Shown here one piece after another: positions 8,107 to 16,087 of a stretch of 64,000 nucleotides of DNA (positions within the stretch are counted from its first letter, which is position 1; every line of letters starts with the position of its first letter). Both the position numbers and the translations under genes were made by a program. The notes beneath the pieces are model-generated. The model saw only the letters and a list, made by a program, of their open reading frames with translations, did not search any database and was not told the origin of the DNA. This stretch comes from Streptococcus henryi DSM 19005. GTDB taxonomy: Bacteria; Bacillota; Bacilli; Lactobacillales; Streptococcaceae. The stretch spans positions 1 to 64,000 of the forward strand of contig NZ_AQYA01000031.1 of NCBI RefSeq assembly GCF_000376985.1, given 5' to 3'.

Positions 8107-8919
8107 TTAATTCCATGTCACAGTTAAGCCGTAGTGGTCACTCACAACAGGACTAGCTTTCCCATCAAAAATAACCTGAGAACTTACAAGATTAACATCC
8201 TTGCTGGTAAAAACATGATCAACTTTCAGATTCTTCTCATTACCATCCCAACCATCGATGTCAGCTTTGATCGTATAATCACCAGAAACAAGGTCTGCAA
8301 CTTGGTGGCTATCTTGCAACTCCAATGGGCTAGATAAAATCATTTGATAGCCCTGCTCATGACTTGGATTGTTAAAATCCCCCATCAAAACCAGAGAACC
8401 ATCTCTATCTAAAAGCGCAGCCTCAAGCTTGCTCCACTCTCCTTCAAATCCCTTGCCGAACCAAGAAAGATGAAGACTAACCACGGTCACTGCTCTGCCA
8501 TTGACCAAAGTCTCTGCCACAAGGACCCTGCGCGTGTGGTAGTCCGTTTCATCATCCATCTCCGAAACTAGGATTCCATCGGGTTTTATAGGAGTTTTGG
8601 ATAATAAAGCTACGCCTTCATGGTATTTGTCGTAACCAATGTGATTGTAAGCCCAAGACCAGTAATAGGTCTGGCCCTGCTTTTCAAGAAGTTGGACCAG
8701 TTTAAGGGCAAAATTGTCCTCATGAATTGGGGGCGTTTCAGGAATCTCTACATAAGAACCTAGCTTATCCGCAAGGGGTGATGCTATGAGCTGATTAATT
8801 TCCTGCAGACAAATCAAGTCATAAGATCCTTCAATAATCTGAGCTGTAATAGCCTCAAGCTTGTCCAATGGAGCATCCTCAAGCCAAGAATGCGTATTAA
8901 GAGTCAAACATTTAATCAT
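8107..8919 (-). CDS. Endonuclease/exonuclease/phosphatase (EEP) family protein
   Basis: 270 residues, closely similar along its whole length to the protein at 7069-7887, so the pair is a tandem duplication. All EEP marks are intact: CLQEIN (Glu40), HEGVALLSK near 100, SLHLSW near 148, GDFNNP with Asp181, KVDHVF near 238 and VVSDHYGL at the C-terminus. Cytoplasmic by lack of a signal peptide; substrate unknown. GAGAGAAGGAA precedes the ATG. It lies just downstream of the PTS EIICBA gene, an arrangement suggesting a link to sugar uptake, but no reaction can be named. Confidence 0.85.
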   Translation of the reverse strand: MIKCLTLNTHSWLEDAPLDKLEAITAQIIEGSYDLICLQEINQLIASPLADKLGSYVEIPETPPIHEDNFALKLVQLLEKQGQTYYWSWAYNHIGYDKYHEGVALLSKTPIKPDGILVSEMDDETDYHTRRVLVAETLVNGRAVTVVSLHLSWFGKGFEGEWSKLEAALLDRDGSLVLMGDFNNPSHEQGYQMILSSPLELQDSHQVADLVSGDYTIKADIDGWDGNEKNLKVDHVFTSKDVNLVSSQVIFDGKASPVVSDHYGLTVTWN

Positions 8920-8944
8920 CTATTTCTTTCCTTCTCTCTAGTTG

Positions 8945-8960
8945 TTTTCGAAGAGTATTA
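8945..8960. repeat. Solo right end of the 103-bp element
   Basis: TTTTCGAAGAGTATTA equals the right terminus of copies 2 and 3 of the 103-bp element; no matching left end lies nearby, so it may be a remnant. Confidence 0.4.
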
Positions 8961-9044
8961 CCAAGATGAAGATTAGCCTATCAGGGTTTGATCAAGCTTA
9001 CAGGATCTAGTCTGATGTTGCTTTTCTTCGACTATTAACAGATA

Positions 9045-9068
9045 AGGAGTTGGGAAATCCCAACTCCT
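9045..9068 (-). terminator. Hairpin after PTS EIICBA gene
   Basis: AGGAGTTGGG and CCCAACTCCT form a perfect stem with a 4-nt loop 25 bp after the PTS stop. The T-run behind it on the minus strand is weak, so it may terminate only partly or stabilise the 3' end. Confidence 0.55.
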
Positions 9069-9093
9069 CTGTAGTTCTCTTTATATTATCTCA

Positions 9094-11280
9094 TTAGAGT
9101 TCAACTTTAGCAACAGGAGCTTTTGCAGCAAGATTGCCTTTTGCTTCCAATGAAACAGATTTGATTTCTGCTGTATTTGTGAAGACAACAACGATTGTTG
9201 TTTCACGGTCAGCTGATTTGATGGCTGCTAGGTCTGCAACTGCCAAGACATCCCCTGCCTCAACACGTTGACCTTCAGTCACCTTAACTGAGAATGGCAC
9301 ACCATTTAGAGCTACAGTGTCCAATCCAACGTGAACCAAAACTTCCAATCCCTTATCAGTCAATAAACCATAAGCATGCTTAGTTGGGAATACGCCAGTT
9401 ACAAGACCTGAAACAGGAGCTACAATAGTGCCATTTTCAGGTTCTACAGCGAAACCATCACCCATCATTTTTTGAGCAAAGACAGGATCTTTAACATCTG
9501 CAAGGTCGATGACTTGACCATCAGCAACTGAAAGAACGTCTTCAGTCACACCTTTAAAGTTATCTGTTGCAGCTTTGCTATCATCAACAGCTGAGAAGTC
9601 AACACTTGGGATTGCAGCACCAGAGTCGAGCAAGTCTTGAATATCAGATTTCAAGATATCAGCTTTAGGTCCATAGACAGCTTGAACACCTGAGCCTTTG
9701 ACAATAAGCCCCATAGCACCTGCTTTTTTCCAATTATCTTCTGAACCCACTTGATTAGCGTCTTTAACAGTCACGCGAAGGCGTGTCATACAAGCGTCAA
9801 CGTCTTCAATGTTGCTGCGTCCGCCAAGAAGATTAATGATTTGGACAACTTGAGTATCGGCATCAACCTCACTTGCTGCAGGAGCGTCAGCTGATTCTTC
9901 CAACATATCGGCATCATAGTTACCATTGCGACCTGCTGTTGCAAGGTTTAATTTCTTAATCATGAAGTCAGAGATGAAGTACATGATAACTCCGAAGAGA
10001 ACAGATACCCAGATAAAGTTGATAAGATCTCCACCAAGTCCTGCTTTGATAGCCATTGGTGTACGAGTGAGCAATTCAATATTACCAAATGAGTGAACAC
10101 GAAGGTGTACAAAGTCAGCCATAGCAAAGGCACAACCTTGAACAAGTGCGTAAACAACATAGAGTGGCATTGCAGCAAACATGAACATATATTCAAGTGG
10201 TTCTGTAACCCCCGTAAGGAATACAGCTGCTGCTGCAGAAACGAACATCATTTTGTATTTTTTCTTTTTATCAGCATCGACATTACGGTACATTGCAAGG
10301 GCAACTCCCATAAGGATACCAGTAGCACCAATCATTTGACCAACTTTGAAACGAGCTGGTGTAACAGAAGCGAAAAGATCTGCTGCTGCAGAAGTGTCAC
10401 CTGCACCTTTAAGATTAATGATATCAGTTACCCAAGCTAACCATAGTGGGTCTTGTCCAAATACTTGACTGCCTGCTGCTGCCCCTGTCATAACATCATA
10501 AGTACCACCAAGAGCTGTGTAGTTCATTGGAATGGTCAACATATGGTGCAAACCAAATGGCAAGAGCAAACGTTCCAAAGTACCATACAAGAATGGCGCC
10601 AAAACTGGCGCAGTATCTTGAGATGTTGCAATCCATTTACCAAAACCATTGATACCTGATTGAATGACAGGCCAGAAGAGGGCAAGAACAATCGCAACAA
10701 TAGCAGAGCGTGTAATAACAACAAATGGTACAAAACGTTTTCCGTTAAAGAATGACAATACGTCAGGAAGTTTACGATAGTTGTAGTATTTATTATAAGC
10801 AGTTGCACCAACAAAACCAGCGATGATACCAACAAAGACACCCATGTTTAGTGCAGGATATTCAAGAACACTAGTGAAGTAGTCTGCAACTACCATCTCA
10901 GTACCTAGGAAGCTTTTTACAACAGCTGTTGAATCTGCTAACATATCACTTGAAATCCCATAGATACCACCTGTGATACGGTTAATCAAGATAAATGATA
11001 AACCAGCTGCAAACGCACCGCCAGCACGTTCTTTAGCCCAACTACCACCAATAGCCAAAGCAAATAATAGATGAAGATTACCGATAACAGCCCAACCAAT
11101 TTGAGCTACAACGTTACCAATAGTAGCCAAAAGCTCTGAATTAGGATTGATGAGTGGAATAGAATTTCCGATAGATACCATCAACCCAGCTGCTGGCATA
11201 ACGGCGATAACCACCATCAAACATTTCCCGAATTTTTGCCAAAATTCGAAACTAGTCAAATTTTTAAATGCCTTTTTCAT
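9094..11280 (-). CDS. PTS glucose/maltose-type EIICBA permease
   Basis: 728 residues with three domains in order. EIIC (about 1-430) has many membrane segments and the GITEPLEY-like segment GVTEPLEYMFMF near 365. EIIB (about 480-560) has the phospho-Cys in VDACMTRLRV. EIIA (about 590-728) has the phospho-His in VLVHVGLDTV. It imports and phosphorylates a glucose-family sugar. The neighbouring MalR-like regulator suggests maltose (like MalT/PtsG of oral streptococci), but glucose remains possible. Its EIIA could also phosphorylate the EIIBC at 43039, which lacks one. AAAGGAGTTG precedes the ATG; two LacI-type operators lie in the promoter. Confidence 0.9.
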   Translation of the reverse strand: MKKAFKNLTSFEFWQKFGKCLMVVIAVMPAAGLMVSIGNSIPLINPNSELLATIGNVVAQIGWAVIGNLHLLFALAIGGSWAKERAGGAFAAGLSFILINRITGGIYGISSDMLADSTAVVKSFLGTEMVVADYFTSVLEYPALNMGVFVGIIAGFVGATAYNKYYNYRKLPDVLSFFNGKRFVPFVVITRSAIVAIVLALFWPVIQSGINGFGKWIATSQDTAPVLAPFLYGTLERLLLPFGLHHMLTIPMNYTALGGTYDVMTGAAAGSQVFGQDPLWLAWVTDIINLKGAGDTSAAADLFASVTPARFKVGQMIGATGILMGVALAMYRNVDADKKKKYKMMFVSAAAAVFLTGVTEPLEYMFMFAAMPLYVVYALVQGCAFAMADFVHLRVHSFGNIELLTRTPMAIKAGLGGDLINFIWVSVLFGVIMYFISDFMIKKLNLATAGRNGNYDADMLEESADAPAASEVDADTQVVQIINLLGGRSNIEDVDACMTRLRVTVKDANQVGSEDNWKKAGAMGLIVKGSGVQAVYGPKADILKSDIQDLLDSGAAIPSVDFSAVDDSKAATDNFKGVTEDVLSVADGQVIDLADVKDPVFAQKMMGDGFAVEPENGTIVAPVSGLVTGVFPTKHAYGLLTDKGLEVLVHVGLDTVALNGVPFSVKVTEGQRVEAGDVLAVADLAAIKSADRETTIVVVFTNTAEIKSVSLEAKGNLAAKAPVAKVEL

Positions 11281-11307
11281 TAGACAACTCCTTTAGTTTT
11301 ATCAGTT

Positions 11308-11323
11308 GCGCAAACGTTTGCGC
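11308..11323. promoter_or_regulatory. LacI/MalR-type operator, downstream of -10
   Basis: GCGCAAACGTTTGCGC is a perfect 16-bp palindrome with the central CG typical of LacI-family operators. It lies between the -10 and the EIICBA ribosome site, where binding would block transcription. Confidence 0.8.
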
Positions 11324-11338
11324 TATCTTTATGAATTT

Positions 11339-11366
11339 ATTATAGCACATTTTTTCAATAATGCAA
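11339..11366 (-). promoter_or_regulatory. Promoter of PTS EIICBA gene
   Basis: On the minus strand TTGCAT (11366-11361), 16 bp, TATAAT (11344-11339). The -35 is part of the upstream operator. Confidence 0.75.
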
Positions 11367-11375
11367 ACGTTTCCG
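11362..11375. promoter_or_regulatory. LacI/MalR-type operator overlapping -35
   Basis: TGCAAACGTTTCCG contains the same AAACGTTT core as the downstream operator and covers the -35 of the EIICBA promoter. The two centres are about 53 bp apart, near five helical turns, which allows looping. Confidence 0.7.
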
Positions 11376-11391
11376 TAAACTTTTTTTAAAA

Positions 11392-11416
11392 AAATCTTCA
11401 GGGTAAACTGAAGATT
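11392..11416 (-). terminator. Terminator of LacI-family regulator gene
   Basis: AAATCTTCAG and CTGAAGATTT form a perfect stem followed on the minus strand by seven T, just after the regulator stop. Confidence 0.8.
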
Positions 11417-11421
11417 TAGAT

Positions 11422-12432
11422 TCATTTAATACTCGCTGTTGATTCTCTTTCGATAATTTGGTGAGGAATAATTAGAGTTTGCGACTCTTGTAGAATCTTC
11501 TTAAGTAAGAGATTCGCGGCCTCTTCTCCAAGTTCTTGTGGGAAAATATCAACTGATGTTAGTGATGGGTTAGCGATCTCTGTTATCAAAGAATTGTTGA
11601 AACCCAGAAGAGCATAACGATTATTAGCAATGTCAGCTTCTTTGAAAAGGCGCTGCAGACGGATGGCCTGAATATCATCACAAGCGATAAAGGCCTCAAT
11701 TTCTGGATTTTTGGCTAAAAAGCTCTGCAATTTCTCCAAATTAGCTCGGTTATCTACACGAGATAAGCCTAAATGATGGTCCCTGAGGCCCTGCTGGTTA
11801 ATGTAAGACTGGTAGCCTTCATAACGCTCAGCTTGGACCAGCTCTTCAAGATCAGTGTAGGCATAAACTATATTATGATAACCCTTCTGCCCTAAAAATA
11901 CTGCTGCATCATAGCCTGCTTGGAAGTTGTTGTTATCCACATACTGAATATGAGCCGTTGGAGCATCATATGCTTGTCCAACAACCACACAAGATACTTT
12001 CTGTTGTTTGACATAGTCAAAGACGGGGTCTCCCTTCTTAGAATAAAGGAAAATCAGTTTATCAATATTGCCACTTCGGATCAAAGTCTGAACATTTTTT
12101 TGTAATTCTTCATTTGAACGCCCGGTCGCTAGACTTACCATGTAATCATTCTCACTACAGATGCTTGAAATTCCCTGAATAATCTGCATGAAGAAGGGAT
12201 TGTTTCCAAGTGAATCCTGATTTTCACGGACAGGTAGAACAATCCCCACAGTATTAGTTTTTCGATTAACTAAATTTTGTGCAGCATAGTTAGGTGAATA
12301 ATCAAGCTCTGCCATTGCCTTGCGTACCCGCTCTTTAGTTGCTTCACTAATCATATTACTATCGTGTAAAGCTCGGGAGGCTGTCGAGGCCGATACCCCA
12401 GCTAATTTTGCCACATCTTTTATGGTTGCCAT
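11422..12432 (-). CDS. LacI-family transcriptional regulator, MalR-like
   Basis: 336 residues. N-terminal LacI helix-turn-helix (TIKDVAKLAGVSASTASRAL, residues 3-22, then hinge helix YSPNYAAQNLVNRK near 46-59) and a periplasmic-binding-like sugar domain (TVGIVLPV onward, AVFLGQKGYHNIVY, IEAFIACDDIQAIR). Marks match MalR-type regulators of streptococci. It should repress the adjacent EIICBA gene through the two operators at 11308 and 11362. It has its own good promoter (TTGACA, 17 bp, TATTCT) and its own terminator, so it is monocistronic. GAGGG precedes ATG. Confidence 0.85.
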   Translation of the reverse strand: MATIKDVAKLAGVSASTASRALHDSNMISEATKERVRKAMAELDYSPNYAAQNLVNRKTNTVGIVLPVRENQDSLGNNPFFMQIIQGISSICSENDYMVSLATGRSNEELQKNVQTLIRSGNIDKLIFLYSKKGDPVFDYVKQQKVSCVVVGQAYDAPTAHIQYVDNNNFQAGYDAAVFLGQKGYHNIVYAYTDLEELVQAERYEGYQSYINQQGLRDHHLGLSRVDNRANLEKLQSFLAKNPEIEAFIACDDIQAIRLQRLFKEADIANNRYALLGFNNSLITEIANPSLTSVDIFPQELGEEAANLLLKKILQESQTLIIPHQIIERESTASIK

Positions 12433-12463
12433 CGTATTCCCTCACACATTCATTCTTATATCT

Positions 12464-12492
12464 AGAATAGTCATTTTCAAGAACCCTGTCAA
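12464..12492 (-). promoter_or_regulatory. Promoter of LacI-family regulator gene
   Basis: On the minus strand TTGACA (12492-12487), 17 bp, TATTCT (12469-12464), about 30 bp before the ATG. Confidence 0.75.
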
Positions 12493-12620
12493 GAAAAAAT
12501 AAGACAATACGCCTGTCTCAATTAGCTCTTCATAGAGAGTTTGGTTGTTTAATGCTCAAAAAAATCAAATTCAGACAAGACATGTCTGTAGGTAGTTTTT
12601 GACTTTTTCTTGAAACCAAA

Positions 12621-12643
12621 AAACCTAGCAGGAGACTAGGTTT
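12621..12643 (-). terminator. Terminator of prmA-rsmE
   Basis: AAACCTAG and CTAGGTTT pair with T-rich sequence following on the minus strand. The first arm includes the rsmE stop codon region. Confidence 0.75.
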
Positions 12644-13391
12644 AAAGCATTTTATTCATTTCAGTCGCATAGCTGACAGCGCTAAGAGCATAAAATGGTG
12701 CTGTTTCTGTTCGCATGATGCGCGGTCCCAAGCCAACTTTAATTCCGCCAGCTTCTTCAAAGGCTTCAATTTCCTTAGGCGAAATGCCACCTTCTGGTCC
12801 GAAGATGAAAAGAATCTTTTGTCCTCTCTCTAAGTCAGCCAACTCACGCGCTAGAGTCGCCAGTTCTCCAGCCTTAGCTGTCTCTTCATAGGCAATGAAG
12901 ACCTTCTCGAAGTCTGCCACGGTCGCTAGAAAATCACGTTTTGACTCAAAGAGTTTGACCTCAGGAACCAGATTGCGTTTGGATTGCTCGGCTGCTCCCA
13001 AAGCAATCTTAGCTAATTTATCTTCCTTTTTAGCCAATTTTTTGCCGTCCCATTTGACCACTGACCAGTCTGCTGGGAAGGCCCAAATGGCATGAGCACC
13101 AAGTTCTGTTGCCTTTTGAGTGACCAAGTCCAGCTTATCACCTTTAGGAAAACCTGACGCGATGGTCACCTGAACTGGCATTTCGACATTATCGTCTAGT
13201 TCTTCGATGATTTTCAAAGAATGGGCTGCGCTGTCTGTCACGCACGCTAGGCGTTTGATACCGTCGTCAAAAACCAGCACGACTTCGTCCTCTTCAGCCA
13301 AGCGCATGACGTTAAACATGTGCTTGACCGTGTCCTTGTCGGTGATAGTCACAGGATTTTCAGCTCTGCCATTTACAAAATACTGCTGCAT
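12642..13391 (-). CDS. rsmE: 16S rRNA m3U1498 methyltransferase RsmE
   Basis: 249 residues. SPOUT-class methyltransferase that methylates N3 of U1498 in 16S rRNA. N-terminal PUA-like part (QQYFVNGRAENPVTITDKDTVKH...), then the knot: TQKATELGAHAIWAFPADWSVV near 86, IFGPEGGISPKEIEAFEEAG near 195 and LGPRIMRTETAPFYALS near 222. Its ATG directly abuts the prmA stop (TAG then ATG), so it is the second gene of prmA-rsmE, a common pairing of ribosome-modifying enzymes. Confidence 0.93.
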   Translation of the reverse strand: MQQYFVNGRAENPVTITDKDTVKHMFNVMRLAEEDEVVLVFDDGIKRLACVTDSAAHSLKIIEELDDNVEMPVQVTIASGFPKGDKLDLVTQKATELGAHAIWAFPADWSVVKWDGKKLAKKEDKLAKIALGAAEQSKRNLVPEVKLFESKRDFLATVADFEKVFIAYEETAKAGELATLARELADLERGQKILFIFGPEGGISPKEIEAFEEAGGIKVGLGPRIMRTETAPFYALSAVSYATEMNKML

Positions 13392-14345
13392 CTATCCTCC
13401 AATCACGCCTGAAATATCGTCGGTTTTCTTGAACACACAGGCGTTCCACTCGCCCTGAACCATGTGGGTCTCAAGGAAAAAGCCTGCCTTCTCAGCGCTC
13501 TCACGCACCATGTCCCACTTCTCAGAAATGATGCCACTCATGATCAGATAGCCCTCGTCCTTGACCAGACGGTAAGCATCCGCTGTCAAATTGACCAGGA
13601 TATCCGCCAAAATATTAGCGACAATAACATCAGCCTGGATATCAACACCCTTGAGAAGATCGCCGGCTGCCACATGGATATTGTCCATATTAGGGTTCAT
13701 ATCGATGTTCTCTTTAGCCACGCGCACTGCTACATCATCCAAATCATAAGCGAAAATCTCCTTGGCACCAAGAAGAGAGCTTGCGATGGAAAGGACACCT
13801 GACCCTGTCCCCACATCGATGACGGTTTCACCGCCGCGCAAGACTTGTTCTAAAGCGAAAAGACTCATCTTAGTTGTTGGGTGAGTCCCTGTACCGAAGG
13901 CCATACCTGGGTCCAGCTTGATGATTTTCTCAGCAGGACCAGCCTCATAATCGGTCCAAGATGGCACGATGGTCAGGTCATGGGTGATACGAGCTGGTTC
14001 ATAGTATTTCTTCCAATTGTCAGCCCAGTCTTCTTCAACCAACTCTTGACTTTCCAGAGAAATATCCCCTGTCTCCAATCCGAAACCTGTCAGTTCAGAC
14101 AAGCGACTAGCCAAATCTGCCTTGACTGCCTCAATGTCCATAGTATCTGGATAGTAAGCCGTAATGGCAACCATTTCAGACTGCTCCACATCAGGGTAAA
14201 GCTCCCCAAAACGGTCCTCTTGACCGATATAGTCAGCAGAGTCACTGATTGCAACCCCCTGACTGCCTGTTTCAATCAAGAGATTTGAAACAGCCTCTTC
14301 TGCATCACGATGAACGTGAATGGTTAATTCTTGCCATGAATTCAT
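13392..14345 (-). CDS. prmA: Ribosomal protein L11 methyltransferase PrmA
   Basis: 317 residues from [14 protein letters not shown]-dependent enzyme trimethylating L11. Marks: N-terminal substrate domain, [18 protein letters not shown] near 150, SAM motif [15 protein letters not shown] near 176, and [12 protein letters not shown] near 240. The frame stays open for 20 more codons upstream to an ATG at 14405 ([11 protein letters not shown]...), but that ATG lies inside an 18-bp palindrome at 14397-14414 and lacks a ribosome site; the 317-residue start matches the family. Neighbours: rsmE downstream with no gap, and a leader with two tandem hairpin units upstream. Confidence 0.92.
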   Translation of the reverse strand: MNSWQELTIHVHRDAEEAVSNLLIETGSQGVAISDSADYIGQEDRFGELYPDVEQSEMVAITAYYPDTMDIEAVKADLASRLSELTGFGLETGDISLESQELVEEDWADNWKKYYEPARITHDLTIVPSWTDYEAGPAEKIIKLDPGMAFGTGTHPTTKMSLFALEQVLRGGETVIDVGTGSGVLSIASSLLGAKEIFAYDLDDVAVRVAKENIDMNPNMDNIHVAAGDLLKGVDIQADVIVANILADILVNLTADAYRLVKDEGYLIMSGIISEKWDMVRESAEKAGFFLETHMVQGEWNACVFKKTDDISGVIGG

Positions 14346-14396
14346 AATATAAGTTACCAAGCCCGTAAAAGCCACAGCAAAAATAAGGACTCTGAA

Positions 14397-14414
14397 CAAG
14401 GCCATTTGGCCTTG
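14397..14414. repeat. 18-bp palindrome in prmA leader
   Basis: CAAGGCCATTTGGCCTTG has 8-bp perfect arms around two bases. Lies 52 bp before the prmA start; could form a hairpin in the leader RNA. Confidence 0.5.
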
Positions 14415-14429
14415 AAAGAGGCATCATTT

Positions 14430-14555
14430 TTGCACAGGATTTAGGGCGGGTTCAGTTAGATAGGCTAACTGAATTTTCCTTTCTATAATTGTTTCAAAGG
14501 AGTTCCTAGTATTTAGCCCAGGTTCAGTTTGGCTCTGTAACTGAACTCTCCTTTC
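14430..14555 (-). repeat. Two tandem leader units with hairpins upstream of prmA
   Basis: On the minus strand two units about 73 bp apart each start AGAAAGGA, then a hairpin (GTTCAGTT/AACTGAAC at 14522-14546; TTCAGTTAG/CTAACTGAA at 14451-14473), then GAACCYG and CTAAATMCT. Neither hairpin has a T-run, so they are not standard terminators. This occupies the gap between the GIY-YIG gene and prmA. A 60-codon frame across it shows the repeat as two similar peptides and is not a convincing gene. Confidence 0.55.
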
Positions 14556-14609
14556 TTTCAAATAATATTGTGTTGAGTAGAAAAAGTGATACCTCCCATA
14601 TACCAACTC

Positions 14610-15500
14610 TCACAACTCATCTTCTATTTCTTTCAGCGTACGCCCCTGCTCATCTTTCCAATCCGTTCGTCCATTAGTATTCCTCCCCAATACGAACGAG
14701 GCAGCATAAGACGGGCTGTTGAAAAATTGATTTTCACACAAGACTCCATCTTGAATGATACCTTTGTCTTGTAATTCATTTCGCAAGGTTTGAATGACTT
14801 CTGGAATGACTTTACCGTCCTCCGTCTCAATCATGCTCCCTTTGAGCACAACAAATCCTTCTGTCGTCTGTTTACAAGTTGCTGTGATTTCACGCCCTGT
14901 CCGCTTAATCTTTCGCTTCAGTGTAAAGATCTGCTCCGCATCAATCTGTTCTACCATCTCACTACTCACCCGCGGGATGAACAAGCGATACCCCAGCGAC
15001 CCAATGATGATTTTTGTGTTTTCAACCACCTCATCCAACTCAGACTGCTTTTCTTCCGTCACATTTCCAGAATTGGGCTCATTCCCATTTCGCACCAAAA
15101 ATCGATTGGCATCCTGTGCCAACTGGGTAAATTGATTTTCCAGATAGCTGATTTCCGTTGGTCCAAAGGAATTATTTTGCGTAGTCAAAATAATCACATC
15201 GTTAAAATAATCTGCGTGGTTGTCCCGAGTGTGCTCCTGCACACGCAATAAGACGCCTTCGCCATTTTTTCTCGTTGTTGCTTGCCCGATATAGACTGTG
15301 TCTTGTTGCTTGTCCTCATCATGACCAAACAAGAAATATATACCGCTCTGTTTCATTTCAAGACGTGTTTTTAAGTCCGCCAGCTGAATTCTAGGAATTT
15401 TATAAATCACACCTGTCCAGTTGGAAAGAGTGCACTTTATCTTGCCTGTAACATCGCCATCCATGAGAAAGATATTGATATTTTTGCCTCTTTTCCCCAT
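14610..15500 (-). CDS. GIY-YIG nuclease family protein with DUF4357-like C-terminus
   Basis: 296 residues. Residues 50-130 hold a GIY-YIG core: SGIYFLFGHDED followed by TVYIGQATTRKNGEGVLLRVQEH, with the Tyr-Ile-Gly and catalytic Arg segments. The C-terminal segment GRNTNGRTDWKDEQGRTLKE resembles the DUF4357 tail (N..W.d.Gk.l.e) seen in stand-alone GIY-YIG proteins. Role is unknown; such proteins are widespread chromosomal genes, not necessarily mobile. The start at 15500 is preferred to an ATG ten codons upstream because it lies one base after the DUF3013 gene stop, implying coupling. Confidence 0.75.
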   Translation of the reverse strand: MGKRGKNINIFLMDGDVTGKIKCTLSNWTGVIYKIPRIQLADLKTRLEMKQSGIYFLFGHDEDKQQDTVYIGQATTRKNGEGVLLRVQEHTRDNHADYFNDVIILTTQNNSFGPTEISYLENQFTQLAQDANRFLVRNGNEPNSGNVTEEKQSELDEVVENTKIIIGSLGYRLFIPRVSSEMVEQIDAEQIFTLKRKIKRTGREITATCKQTTEGFVVLKGSMIETEDGKVIPEVIQTLRNELQDKGIIQDGVLCENQFFNSPSYAASFVLGRNTNGRTDWKDEQGRTLKEIEDEL

Positions 15501-15501
15501 C

Positions 15502-15972
15502 TCAATACCTCGGATAGGCAAAAAACTCACTTTCTTTCAATTCCGCTCTGCCATTTTCAAAAGCTTCGTCATCCCAAGTCAAGCCGAAGTCTAGGGCATT
15601 TTCGTCGGTAAGGAAATCCATGAGGGCATCTAATCCTTGAGTTGCTACTTGGTTAAGCGTCTCAGCAAAGTAGGCCAAGAACTCACGTGACAAGCCTTTC
15701 TTAGGCTCATAAGGGATGGTCAGCAAGTAATCTTCCTTGTCAAATTTTGACTTGGCAGGATTGTAAAAAAGAACATAATCTTCAAAAATGATGTCTTCTT
15801 TACTCACTTCTCCGCTGGCATCAACGGTCTCGATGTTAGCGGCATTTTGGGCCTCAAGGACAAATGTCACTTCCACAGCATGGTTTTTCTTGTCCCAATC
15901 CATTGCATAGTCAAATGTAAAATGTTTGTCCATTTCTTCTTCAAGCACTGATAAAAAGCCAAATTTAGCCAT
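15502..15972 (-). CDS. DUF3013 family protein
   Basis: 156 residues from MAKFGFLSVLEEEMDKHF, the conserved start of this streptococcal family of unknown function; upstream in-frame ATG codons lie in the ribosome-site region (GGAAGAAAAGAG precedes this ATG). Acidic, soluble, no membrane segment. Other recognisable stretches are LLTIPYEPKKGLSREFLAYFAETLNQ and GLTWDDEAFENGRAELKESEFFAYPRY at the end. Ends one base before the GIY-YIG gene, so they are probably cotranscribed. No function can be stated. Confidence 0.8.
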   Translation of the reverse strand: MAKFGFLSVLEEEMDKHFTFDYAMDWDKKNHAVEVTFVLEAQNAANIETVDASGEVSKEDIIFEDYVLFYNPAKSKFDKEDYLLTIPYEPKKGLSREFLAYFAETLNQVATQGLDALMDFLTDENALDFGLTWDDEAFENGRAELKESEFFAYPRY

Positions 15973-16087
15973 CTCTTTTCTTCCAATCTTCATTTTGTGA
16001 TACAATTATTATACCATACTTGGGATGAAAGACTCCCAACTATTCCAGGACTAATATTTAACTATACCCACTACTCGGAGAAAATTC

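Noticed and set aside
13392-14405. Longer PrmA start at 14405 adding a hydrophobic 20-residue segment
   Set aside because: The ATG is within a palindrome, lacks a ribosome site, and a membrane-like start does not fit a cytoplasmic ribosomal-protein methyltransferase.
14424-14606. 60-codon leftward frame before prmA
   Set aside because: Composed of two repeated hairpin units; the internal peptide repeat is a by-product of the DNA repeat.
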